A DNA stretch of 64,000 bases from Gammaproteobacteria bacterium. Lineage in GTDB: Bacteria > Pseudomonadota > Gammaproteobacteria > Steroidobacterales > Steroidobacteraceae. The stretch spans positions 186,001-250,000 of the forward strand of contig PLUE01000062.1 of assembly GCA_003164785.1 (NCBI GenBank), read 5' to 3'. Shown piece by piece: positions 54,745-63,700 of this stretch. A program made the position numbers and the translations under genes. Below the pieces are notes generated by a model, which saw only the letters and a program-made list of their open reading frames with translations, was not told where the DNA came from and searched no databases. The number at the start of each line of letters is the position of its first letter. Positions within the stretch are counted from its first letter, which is position 1.

Positions 54745-57189
54745 ATGCCGGTTCGGGCCGATCAATTGCTGAAGCGGGCGCAGGACGAAGCGCGCCACGG
54801 CGCGTTAGCGGATGCCAAACGCAGCTGTGAGCGCGCGTTGCAGCGGATGCCGACGTTGTTCGCGGCACTGCGCCTGCGTGCAATCCTGTTGACCCAGCTT
54901 GGACGGCACACCGAGGCGATTTCTGCATTCCGCCGCGTGCTCGATCGGGACCCCAGCGATGTGGAGTCACTCGCGAATCTAGCGGGTTTGCTGACCGAGC
55001 AGGGGTGCCCCGACGAAGCCATATCGCTCTTGCGGCGCGCGGTGGCGCTGCGGCCGGATTGGGCCGCGCTGCAGTTCAACCTGGGCAATGCGTTGGGCAC
55101 GGCTGGTGAATTGGAATCGGCATTGCAAGCCTACGAGTCGGCGCTGCGACTCGAGCCCCGGCTGGCTGCGGCCTACAACAATCGCGGCACGGTCCTGCGC
55201 CGCCTGCATCGGCCGGCCGCCGCGGTCGAGGATTTTCGGGCGGCGCTCGCGGTCGATCCCGAGTGGCTGGTGGCACGCGCCAACGTGGGGGCAGCGCTCG
55301 CAGCGCAGGGCGAGTACGCGGCTGCGTTTCCCGAACTTTGGCGGGTTTGCGAGCAGGATGCCGACGATGGTGAAAGCCATGCGGAACTCGCGCGTTGTTT
55401 GCTGCTGTCCGGCGCATGGTCGGATGTTTTACAGCGTCGTGCCAGGCGCGAGGATGCCGCTTGGCAGAGTCTTTGGGAGCGGCTGGCGGCGATCTATCTG
55501 GGAAGCGGTGCGGCGTCGGCGGCGGCGACGATCTGGAATCACTTGCTGCAATGGGCGGAGAGTGCCGAACGCTGGTCGAACCTCGGGCTGGCATTGCTGC
55601 TCCAGGGTTACGAGTCGGGGCGCGCCGACTGTCTCGACCACGCCGTGAGCGCACTTCGGAATGCCCTCGTGCTCGATCCCGGCCGGTCGGCCACGCGCGT
55701 CCACCTTGCATCCGCACTCAAGGATCTGGGCCGTCCGGCAGAAGCGATTGCGGAACTGGAACGACTCGACGTGCTTTCCGATCCTGCGTTCGCCCTGGGC
55801 GCCGCGACGCTGCTGGAGTTGCGCGCGGCCCAGTGGGATTGGACCGGCTACGAGCCCTTGACCGCGGCGGTGCGGCGGGCCGTGGATCAAGGCGCCGCGG
55901 TGCCGCCCATGGGAATCGCGGTGCGCTTCGACGACCCCGAACTCCTGCAGCGTGGAACCCTGCTGTTCTTGGCGGGCCAAGGTATCGCAGCCGCGGCACC
56001 GACGAGGAGAACCTCCGTGCACCGCTCCCGGCTGCGCATCGGCTATCTCTCGGGCGATTATCGCGATCATCCGGTGGCGCATGCGGTCGCAGGGGTTTTC
56101 GAAGCGCACGATCGCTCCCGGGTCGAGGTGATCGGCATCGCGACGGCGGCCGCTGACGAGTCGACCGTCGGCATGCGCGTCCGCGCCGGCTGCGAGGACT
56201 TCATCGAGGCGGGACACCGCGACCCGGATCGACTCGAAGCGCAAATCCGCGCCCTCGACCTCGACGTGTTGGTGGATCTCGGCGGGCTCACGGGTAGCGG
56301 TTCACCGCGGGTGTTGTCGCGACGGGTCGCCCCCCTGCAGGCGGCTTATCTGGGCTATCCCGGCACGACCGGGGGTTTCGGCATCGATTATCTGCTCGCC
56401 GACTCGTTCGTGGTGCCGGCGGACGTCCTGCATTTGTATGACGAACGTCTGGTGTGGCTTGCGGACACGTTCATGCCCGGCGAAACGCCGACTGGGTCTG
56501 AGGCGGTTTCAGAATTGCCGACGTCCGCCGTGTCGCGAGCCGTCGCAGGTCTGCCGCCCGACGCGTTCGTCTTCTGCAATTTCAACCATCCGGCCCGCCT
56601 CAATCCGACCTCTTTCGCCTCGTTCCTGCGGATCCTCGCGGGTGTGCCGGGGTCGGTATTATGGCTGCGCGCGCCGGTTGAAGGGGAGGGTGCTGCGCAG
56701 CGCCTGCGTGCCATTGCGCATGCCTCGAAGGTCGATCCAGCTCGACTGGTATTCGCGGCGCGCACCGAATCGCGGGCCGCTCATCTGGCTCGCTTAAGCT
56801 CGGCCGATCTTTTCCTCGATACGCTGCCGTACAACGCGCACACGACGGCGCGCGAGGCGCTCGGCGCCGGCTTGCCTGTTCTGACCTGTGCTGGTCGGTC
56901 GTTCGCATCCCGAGTTGCGGGCAGCCTGCTGACGAGCGTGGGTCTGCACGAACTCATTACCCACGAGCAAGGAGCCTTCGAGGCATGCGCCATCGAACTG
57001 GGGCGTACGCCGGCGTTGCTCGGTCCCATCCGTGCGCGGCTGGCCTCGCAACGGGCGGCCTCCGCCGCGTTCAACCCGGCCCGGCAGGCGTGTAATCTCG
57101 AAGCGGCCTATGCCGCGATGGTGATCGACGCCGGGGACGCCTCGCGCGTCGCGGCCTGTCTGGATCTCACTGCGCTCCAAACCTGCTGA
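54745..57189 (+). CDS. TPR-O-GlcNAc transferase-like glycosyltransferase (GT41)
   Basis: Read from ATG 54745 with GAGG upstream, the 814-residue product has about ten TPR units (residues 5-380) and a GT41 catalytic region: GYLSGDYRDHPVAHAVAG (His442, His446), VLVDLGGLTGSGSPRVLSRR, APLQAAYLGYPGTTG, and DLFLDTLPYNAHTTAREALG. This is the O-GlcNAc transferase layout; bacterial members glycosylate proteins on Ser/Thr, or on Asn in the HMW1C branch. The conserved lysine of the UDP site (human Lys842) is Arg618 here, in NHPARLNP. The 3' end is 7 bases before the sulfotransferase start. Confidence 0.9.
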   Translation: MPVRADQLLKRAQDEARHGALADAKRSCERALQRMPTLFAALRLRAILLTQLGRHTEAISAFRRVLDRDPSDVESLANLAGLLTEQGCPDEAISLLRRAVALRPDWAALQFNLGNALGTAGELESALQAYESALRLEPRLAAAYNNRGTVLRRLHRPAAAVEDFRAALAVDPEWLVARANVGAALAAQGEYAAAFPELWRVCEQDADDGESHAELARCLLLSGAWSDVLQRRARREDAAWQSLWERLAAIYLGSGAASAAATIWNHLLQWAESAERWSNLGLALLLQGYESGRADCLDHAVSALRNALVLDPGRSATRVHLASALKDLGRPAEAIAELERLDVLSDPAFALGAATLLELRAAQWDWTGYEPLTAAVRRAVDQGAAVPPMGIAVRFDDPELLQRGTLLFLAGQGIAAAAPTRRTSVHRSRLRIGYLSGDYRDHPVAHAVAGVFEAHDRSRVEVIGIATAAADESTVGMRVRAGCEDFIEAGHRDPDRLEAQIRALDLDVLVDLGGLTGSGSPRVLSRRVAPLQAAYLGYPGTTGGFGIDYLLADSFVVPADVLHLYDERLVWLADTFMPGETPTGSEAVSELPTSAVSRAVAGLPPDAFVFCNFNHPARLNPTSFASFLRILAGVPGSVLWLRAPVEGEGAAQRLRAIAHASKVDPARLVFAARTESRAAHLARLSSADLFLDTLPYNAHTTAREALGAGLPVLTCAGRSFASRVAGSLLTSVGLHELITHEQGAFEACAIELGRTPALLGPIRARLASQRAASAAFNPARQACNLEAAYAAMVIDAGDASRVAACLDLTALQTC

Positions 57190-57196
57190 GTCTCCC

Positions 57197-57988
57197 GTGA
57201 GCGCGTTGCCGAAATCGATCGTGTGGCTGGCGTCGTACCCGAAAAGCGGCAATACGTGGGTGCGATTTCTGGTGTGCAATCTGGTGTTCGGTCCGCAGGA
57301 ATCGGCCGCCGCGCTCAACGAACTCGCGCCCGACATTCATGAGCTGGGGTCGCTTGAACCGCCGGCGACGCCGCTGCTGGTCAAGACCCACTTCCCGTTC
57401 GGCCCGCAATTGCCGCTGGCGTCGCAGACCGCCGCGGCCATCTACGTGGTCCGTCATCCGGCCGACGTGCTGCTATCGAACTTTCATTATGCCCGGCGCA
57501 GCGGCGCGGTCGCGGCAGACGAGCCGGCGGCCTTCGACGAGTTCGTCGCGCAATTCCTGGAGTTCCGCGGAGATCCGCGCTGGATCGCCCTAGGGATGGG
57601 GCGCTGGGACGAGAACGTCGGCAGCTGGCTCGCGCAGCCCAAGGAGTTTCCGGTGCTCGCGTTGCGGTATGAAGATCTGCTCGCCGACGCCGCGGGCGCG
57701 GCCGCGCGAATTTGCGTCCTGCTCGGTCTGTCGCGCACCGAAGCCGAGGTGGCGGCGGCCGTGGCGGGGGCGTCGTTCGAGCGATTGCGTGCCATCGAAG
57801 AGGCGGACATCCGCGCCGAGCGCACCGGGATTTTTTTCAAACCGTATCTGCGCCAAACCATCGAGTCGGGGCGGCGCTTCATGCGTGCCGGCCGGGCGGG
57901 CGAGGCCGCGACGCATCTGTCGGCCGCGCAACGACAGGCCTTGACGGCGGCGTTCGGTGCGACGTTGCAGGCCGTGGGCTACGCCTGA
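57197..57988 (+). CDS. PAPS-dependent sulfotransferase
   Basis: The 263-residue product has the 5'-phosphosulfate loop YPKSGNTW (14-21) and the 3'-phosphate motif YVVRHPADVLLSNFHYARR, the two signature elements of cytosolic-type sulfotransferases using PAPS. A central FPVLALRYEDLLADA and an arginine-rich C-terminus fit sulfotransferase 1 family. Starting from GTG 7 bases after the glycosyltransferase, it should be co-transcribed. The acceptor is unknown; glycans or tyrosine of an exported protein are candidates. Confidence 0.9.
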   Translation: MSALPKSIVWLASYPKSGNTWVRFLVCNLVFGPQESAAALNELAPDIHELGSLEPPATPLLVKTHFPFGPQLPLASQTAAAIYVVRHPADVLLSNFHYARRSGAVAADEPAAFDEFVAQFLEFRGDPRWIALGMGRWDENVGSWLAQPKEFPVLALRYEDLLADAAGAAARICVLLGLSRTEAEVAAAVAGASFERLRAIEEADIRAERTGIFFKPYLRQTIESGRRFMRAGRAGEAATHLSAAQRQALTAAFGATLQAVGYA

Positions 57989-58313
57989 CGAGCGATGGTT
58001 TGCGCTCGTCGGGCCGCACGGGAACGTTCGGCCGATCCCCGATTTGCGCTGCCGAGCGAGCGCCTCACGCCTTTCCGCTCATCCCCTCATGCCGTGAGAA
58101 ATTCATGTTGGTGTCACGTCCAAGACATAGCTTTCGCCAAAAATGCGTCCCAGTCGACATTAGGTCTTAGAGGAAATGTGACCTGCGTCGTGGCAACGCC
58201 CCGCGCGGAGGCCAAGGAGGCTGAAGGTCAAAGCGCTTTCGAAGGTGCATATCCGAACACGCCCGGCGCGCGAGGAATGCGATTTTTATCAATAAATTAG
58301 GGGTGATATCTAT
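57989..58313 (+). other. 325-base intergenic stretch before the PEP-CTERM protein
   Basis: No ORF with a ribosome site and no T-rich terminator was seen. AGGGGTGA, 5 bases before the ATG at 58314, is the ribosome site of the next gene; a promoter must lie here but no strong element was found. Confidence 0.4.
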
Positions 58314-59150
58314 ATGAATCTTCTCGTCAAATCTGCGATCGCCAGCGCGCTCGCGCTCGGCGCCACCGGCGCATACGCCATTGGCCTTCCCGCCAACAAT
58401 AACTCCGATCTGGTGCTCGTCATCGAGAACCAGACCACTTTCGCAACCTATGCATTGGACACCGGCATCTCCTTGAGCAGCGTTATGCCGACGGGTTCGC
58501 TGGTCTCGGGTGCTATCCTCGACACGTCGATCAGCATCGCCAGCTCGACGACCGGACCATCGGCGACGCTGTCGTCTTTCCTGGCGGCCAATCCGGCGTC
58601 CAGTGACGCGTGGGCCCTCGAAGGCGGCCAGTACAATGGCAACGGAAACAGCTCGACCAAACCCAACTCGGAAAAAGCTGGCAACGCCCTGGCCATTTTC
58701 GCCTCTCCCAACGGCACAGCGGTTAATGCCGAAGTTAACAATTACACTCTCGCTAATCTCTCCACGTTTGAGAATGGCCTTCAGCAAAGTTTCGTCACCG
58801 GCGGACTCACAGCTCTGCAGACCGCCACCGAAACGACCGCCGCTTCGTATACGCAGGATAGCGGCAGCCCGAACAGCAAGTACACTCTGATCGGGGGTGG
58901 AGTTAACGACCTTGCCACGCTCGGCAGCACGGCCGTGCAGTTGTTTGGCTTCACGGGCAATGGTGGCACTGGCGTCGTCCAGTCGTACATCTTGGGAACT
59001 GCCACCGTCGGCACCAACGGTACGTTGACGATCAGCGGCAGTAGTGGCGCCGCTCCCGTACCGCTCCCCGCGGCCGTGTGGCTGTTCGGCTCGGGCTTGC
59101 TGGGCTTGGTCGGTGTTTCCCGCCGCCGCAAGTCTGCTGTCGCGGTCTAA
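58314..59150 (+). CDS. VPLPA-type PEP-CTERM exported protein
   Basis: The 278-residue product has a signal peptide (MNLLVKSAIASALALGATGAYA), a Ser/Thr/Asn-rich body with repeated ATLSSF and TGNGGTGVV-like stretches, and a C-terminus APVPLPAAVWLFGSG-LLGLVGVSRRRK: the VPLPA/PEP-CTERM form with motif, membrane helix and arginine cluster. Such proteins are cut by an EpsH-type exosortase and sent to the exopolysaccharide or surface. XrtH, 7 kb away, prefers a different tail, so the processing enzyme may be elsewhere. Low-complexity, threonine-rich composition suits glycosylation. Confidence 0.8.
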   Translation: MNLLVKSAIASALALGATGAYAIGLPANNNSDLVLVIENQTTFATYALDTGISLSSVMPTGSLVSGAILDTSISIASSTTGPSATLSSFLAANPASSDAWALEGGQYNGNGNSSTKPNSEKAGNALAIFASPNGTAVNAEVNNYTLANLSTFENGLQQSFVTGGLTALQTATETTAASYTQDSGSPNSKYTLIGGGVNDLATLGSTAVQLFGFTGNGGTGVVQSYILGTATVGTNGTLTISGSSGAAPVPLPAAVWLFGSGLLGLVGVSRRRKSAVAV

Positions 59151-59193
59151 GTCATCAACGACCTCAACATCTTAACTCAAGGACTTTACTATC

Positions 59194-60507
59194 ATGCGTA
59201 ACTATCATATCGCTGCCGCCGTCGCGCTCGCGCTCGGCGGTACTGCGGCAACCCAAGCCGCTCACGCGGCCGCGGCGACCCCGGCGCAATGCGCCGCTCC
59301 GGCGGCTTCCCTGTACGTGGCGGGCTCGTCCGCTGCCCAGCCATCATTCGCTACGGCACTCGGCAACGATTTGTTCGACGCGAACGGCGAGACCACGATC
59401 TCGGCCACCGGCGGCAACGGTAACTTCAAGGCCTATTGCGGCTTCGCCAAGGCCGGCAACGGCGCCGGCGTCGCCACCGGTGCCGTCGTCACGGTGTTCT
59501 ACCGCGCCGAAGGCGGCTCAGTGGTCGGCGCCTTGCCGATCGCCTCGAACCACACCATCAAGCAGCTGGACCTGACTCAGGCTGGCTGCGCGGTGGCGGG
59601 CCCGGTGGTGAACGGCACCAGCGCGACCGTCGGTACGACGGACGGCTGGACCGGCTGCGTCTCCGAACATGCCGTGGAGTTGGGCGTGACGGATATCGAG
59701 CCCACGCAGTTCGTGGGGCCGAATTATCCCTCGGCCTACAGCACGTCAGTGTTCGGCTCTGCCACCAAGTCGCAGTTTGCCGCACTCGCCGGCAGGCCGT
59801 TGTTTCAGCAGGTATTCGGCCTGTTCGTCAACACCTCCGGCATCAACAGCGGCGCTTCCGGCCAGGCCATCGATCTGACCAAGCAGACGGCGGCGGCGAT
59901 TCTGGAAGGTAGTTATACGGATTGGAGCTCGGTGCCGACCGCGTCGGGCGGCGCGGTGTCGAACGTGTCCGTTCCCATCACGTTGGTAAATCGTGAAGCA
60001 GGATCGGGCACGCGTACGGGCACGACCATTTATTTCCTGGGCACGAATTGCAACACCCCGGCGGCGACGCTGTCTGATCCGGGTCCGGATGGCTATGCGA
60101 CGGGCGACGTGCTCGCGACGGCGGCGGCGACGCCGGGTGCGATCACCTACGCGTCCATCGACAACAACGGCAAGCAGGCTGCTTTGTCGATGGCCACCCT
60201 CGACGGCATCACGCCGACGAACTTGGCCGCGACCAGCGGCGAGTATGGCTGGTGGTTCGAAGCAACTTACCAGAAGGGCACGATTACCTCACCGGGCGGT
60301 ACGGGGATTTATAACTTCTTGACTGGCGGCGAGCTGCAGAATCTCGCGACGGCGCCGCATGCGGTCGACATCAACGTCATATCGAACGTGGGCACGAATT
60401 CCGCCACGGTCCCGGTAACGGCGAGCACGGTGGGCGGCAAGACCATCTACATCAATCCGTTCACCAGGAGTGGCAACAGCTGCAGTATCCCTGCCGAAAC
60501 AAACTGA
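59194..60507 (+). CDS. Exported protein with periplasmic-binding-protein-like fold
   Basis: The 437-residue product has a signal peptide (AAAVALALGGTAATQAAHA) and a PstS-like body: LYVAGSSAAQPSF at the N-terminus and PITLVNREAGSGTRTGTTIYF centrally, the GSGT phosphate-binding-type motif, with cysteines that could pair. The rest is Thr/Ala/Gly-rich like its neighbours. It lacks an ABC transporter partner, so surface binding or display is possible. A terminator follows. It lies 43 bases after the PEP-CTERM gene. Confidence 0.7.
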   Translation: MRNYHIAAAVALALGGTAATQAAHAAAATPAQCAAPAASLYVAGSSAAQPSFATALGNDLFDANGETTISATGGNGNFKAYCGFAKAGNGAGVATGAVVTVFYRAEGGSVVGALPIASNHTIKQLDLTQAGCAVAGPVVNGTSATVGTTDGWTGCVSEHAVELGVTDIEPTQFVGPNYPSAYSTSVFGSATKSQFAALAGRPLFQQVFGLFVNTSGINSGASGQAIDLTKQTAAAILEGSYTDWSSVPTASGGAVSNVSVPITLVNREAGSGTRTGTTIYFLGTNCNTPAATLSDPGPDGYATGDVLATAAATPGAITYASIDNNGKQAALSMATLDGITPTNLAATSGEYGWWFEATYQKGTITSPGGTGIYNFLTGGELQNLATAPHAVDINVISNVGTNSATVPVTASTVGGKTIYINPFTRSGNSCSIPAETN

Positions 60508-60564
60508 TCGAGTCATCGCCCGCAACCAGGGATTGGTAGCGGGTGTGATGAATTGAAGTGTCGG

Positions 60565-60600
60565 ACCGGCCTCCATGCAAGCGGAGGCCGGTTCTTTTCT
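60565..60600 (+). terminator. Rho-independent terminator
   Basis: ACCGGCCTCC pairs with GGAGGCCGGT across an 8-base loop, followed by TCTTTTCT. It lies 57 bases after the binding-protein-like gene and closes that transcript before the TpsA gene. Confidence 0.85.
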
Positions 60601-60758
60601 GTGGCGTGTCCAACAGGGCGCATCCACTCGCGTCGTGTACAGGCGTGCGATTCACGACGCTGTCATGTCGCTGTGTTCCTCTATGCCGGGATGAATCGCG
60701 CCGTGTGTAGAGGACTTTTCTGCTCCGTCCGGTGCAGGAAACAAGAGATGGGGATGAG

Positions 60759-63700
60759 ATGACCAGGCGCAAAGGGCGGCTTTTCCAGATTCAATCGACG
60801 GCCATACTCTTGGCGGCATCCGCTGTGGGCGCAGCCGTCAAGGCGGGTCCCGCACTACCGGTGCCTTGCGCTCCGGGAGCTTGCGGCGCCAAGGGTGCAT
60901 CGCAATTCGTCACGTCGGGAACTGCCACCGCGGTGGCGACCCAGAACGCGCTCACTATCACTCAGAGCGGCAATTCGGCCATTCTCAACTGGTCCTCGTT
61001 CAACATCGGCGCCAACGGCTCCGTCACATTCAAACAACCGAGCGCGAGTGCCATCGCGCTCAATCGAATTTTCCAGGGCAGTCCGTCGCAGATTTTTGGC
61101 AACCTGACCGCCAACGGTCAGGTATACCTCATCAATCTCAACGGCTTCCTGTTCGGCCCGACATCGACGATCAACGTCGGTAGCCTGATCGCTTCGTCGC
61201 TGCCCCTCACGTTGAGCGACGCTAATTTCAACAAGGGCATCCTCTCGCCGTTTGCGAGCAACGAAGCGCCGACCTTCGATGCGACGTGCACGGGCTGCGA
61301 TCCGCTGGCCCCCGGCGGGCGGACGTCGGTTCTCGACACCAATGGCAATCGGGTGCTGGGCGCGGATGGCAAGCCGCTCACGGTGCAAGTGGTCGTGCAA
61401 CCGGGCGCACAAATCACGGCCGCGGATCAGGGCCGCGTTCTGTTGGCGGGCCAGAGCGTTAGCAACGCTGGAACCATCTCGGCGCCCGACGGCCAGATCG
61501 TGCTGGCCGCCGGCACCAAGGTGTATTTGCAGGCAAGCGCGGATCCCGGCCTGCGCGGCTTGATCGTCGAAGTCGACGGCAATGGGACCGCCGCGAATCA
61601 ACTGAGTGGATTGCTCACGGCCCCCCGCGGCAATATCACCATGGTCGGCCTCGCGGTGAATCAAGATGGCCGTATCTCCGCGACCACCTCGGTGTCGGCG
61701 AACGGCTCGATCCGCCTCGAAGCCGCGAATCTGGGTGGCATCGCACCTTCGGGCACGGTACTCGCCTCCTCGCAGGGCGGCGTGCTCACGGTGGGGCCGC
61801 AGAGCGAAATGCAAATACTGCCGGAACTGGCTTCGAGCGCCACTGAGGTCCCCGCGCAGACCCAGCTACCGTCATCCATTGCGCTCCTCGGCGAACAAGT
61901 CTTGGTGCAAGGCGGCTCGATTGCCGCGCCGAACGGTAACTTGACCGCCATCGCGGCCGCCAATCCCTCGCCTGTCGCGGCCGGCCCCACCGGTGGCGTT
62001 CCGGGCACCCTCGATCCGAATGCTCGCCTGCACATCGATGCGGGCACGAGCATCGATCTGTCGGGCAGTACGGCGACGCTGCCGGTGAGCGCCAATCTGG
62101 TGTCGGGACAGCTGCGGTCGACGGAACTGGCCGACGATCCCACCCAGCGCACGGGTGCGTTGCATGGACTGACGGTGTACGTGGATGCACGCGATCTTCC
62201 GTCCAATTCCTTCGCCAATCTGTCGGGCGAGGTCGCGGCGGTGCCGCAGAGCGTGGCGCAGCGCACCGAGACCGGCGGCAACGCGATATTCCAATCGCAA
62301 GGGGACGTGGTGTTCGCGAGCGGCGCGAGTCTCAACGTCTCCGGCGGCTCGACGACGTACACCGGTGGCGTGCTGCAAACCACGTATCTCGTCGGCGCAA
62401 ACGGCCAGCTGTATCCGATCGCCACGGCCAATCCGCTGGTGAACTATGTGGGCGTCGTCAATCCCACGTTCACCGAAACCTACAATACCTGGGGCATACA
62501 GACGGTCAAACCGACGCCTGGCTTGAGCTACTATTCGCCGGGATATGTCGAGGGTGCGGCCGCCGGTAGCGTGCAGTTCGTGGCGCCCTCCATGGTGCTG
62601 CAGGGAACTCTCCAGGGCAGCGCCGTCAACGGGTTGTACCAACGCACCCCCACGACCAGCGTCAGCGGTGGTCATCTCATCATCGGATTGCCGGGGGGCG
62701 CGGGGGATTCCACCGCGACGGCCATCGACTACATCGCCCCCGCGGTGCAGTTGAGTAATTCGCCCACTCCCGTCGTGGTCGGCGACGACGCCACGTTACC
62801 CACCGGGTTGACGCTCCAATTGCCCGTCTCCTATCTCACGAGCAACGGATTTACTTCCACACAGATCTACAGCAATTTTGGCGTCACGTTGCCCGCGAAT
62901 ACCCCGCTGGTCCTGCCCGCCGGCAGCACCTTCGCGGTCGATGCGGCGCGCGTCGACGTCCTGTCGAACGTGTTGGACCCGGCAGGCGCGTTGAGTTTCC
63001 AAAACGTCGCCACGTATGGATTCGTGTCACAGGCGCTACAGACCGAGGGCAATGAGGGTCCGGGTTATCTCGGGTCGACGCGCGCCGGGGTCTTCGTGGG
63101 CGATGGCGTCACCCTCGACACGCGAGGTCTGTGGACGAACGACGTGCCGGCAGCGCAGGCGGGCGGATCGAATCTTGCGCAAACCTGGCAGAACGGCGGC
63201 AGCATCAACCTGGGCGTGGCCGCGCCCGGCGCCTTGTTGTCGTTGGGAGACAACGTGGCGCTGCGGGTGAGTGGCGGCGGATGGCTGAATGCACAAGCGA
63301 AATTGACGGCGGGTACCGGCGGTTCCATCACCCTGAATGAGAATGCGGTGCTCGGGGGTCTCGACGTAGGCAACAACGTCGCCATCGACGGCTTCGGCCT
63401 CAATGGCGCGGCGGGCGGCTCGTTCAACCTGAGCGCGCCGCGCGTGGAGATCGTTGCCGGCAACGGTTCGTGGGCGACCGGGCAGCAGGTCGACGATACG
63501 CTGGCCCTGGGTAATGTGTTCGCCTTGGGCGCCGGTCTCTTCTCCAATGACGGCTTCCAAAACATCAGCATCACTGCCTCGGGATTGGTCGCACCGAGCG
63601 CGGCGACCTCGACTTTGCTCTCGATCGATCCGGGAGTGGCGCTCGCGGCGACCGTGAGTTCCCTCGTCCTTGAGCCCGGCTCGTTGCAACGCCCGTCGGC

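Noticed and set aside
60855..61814. Minus-strand frames opposite the TpsA gene
   Set aside because: The plus-strand frame carries the TPS signature and stays open to the window edge; the opposite frames are shadows of the Gly/Ala/Thr-rich repeats.
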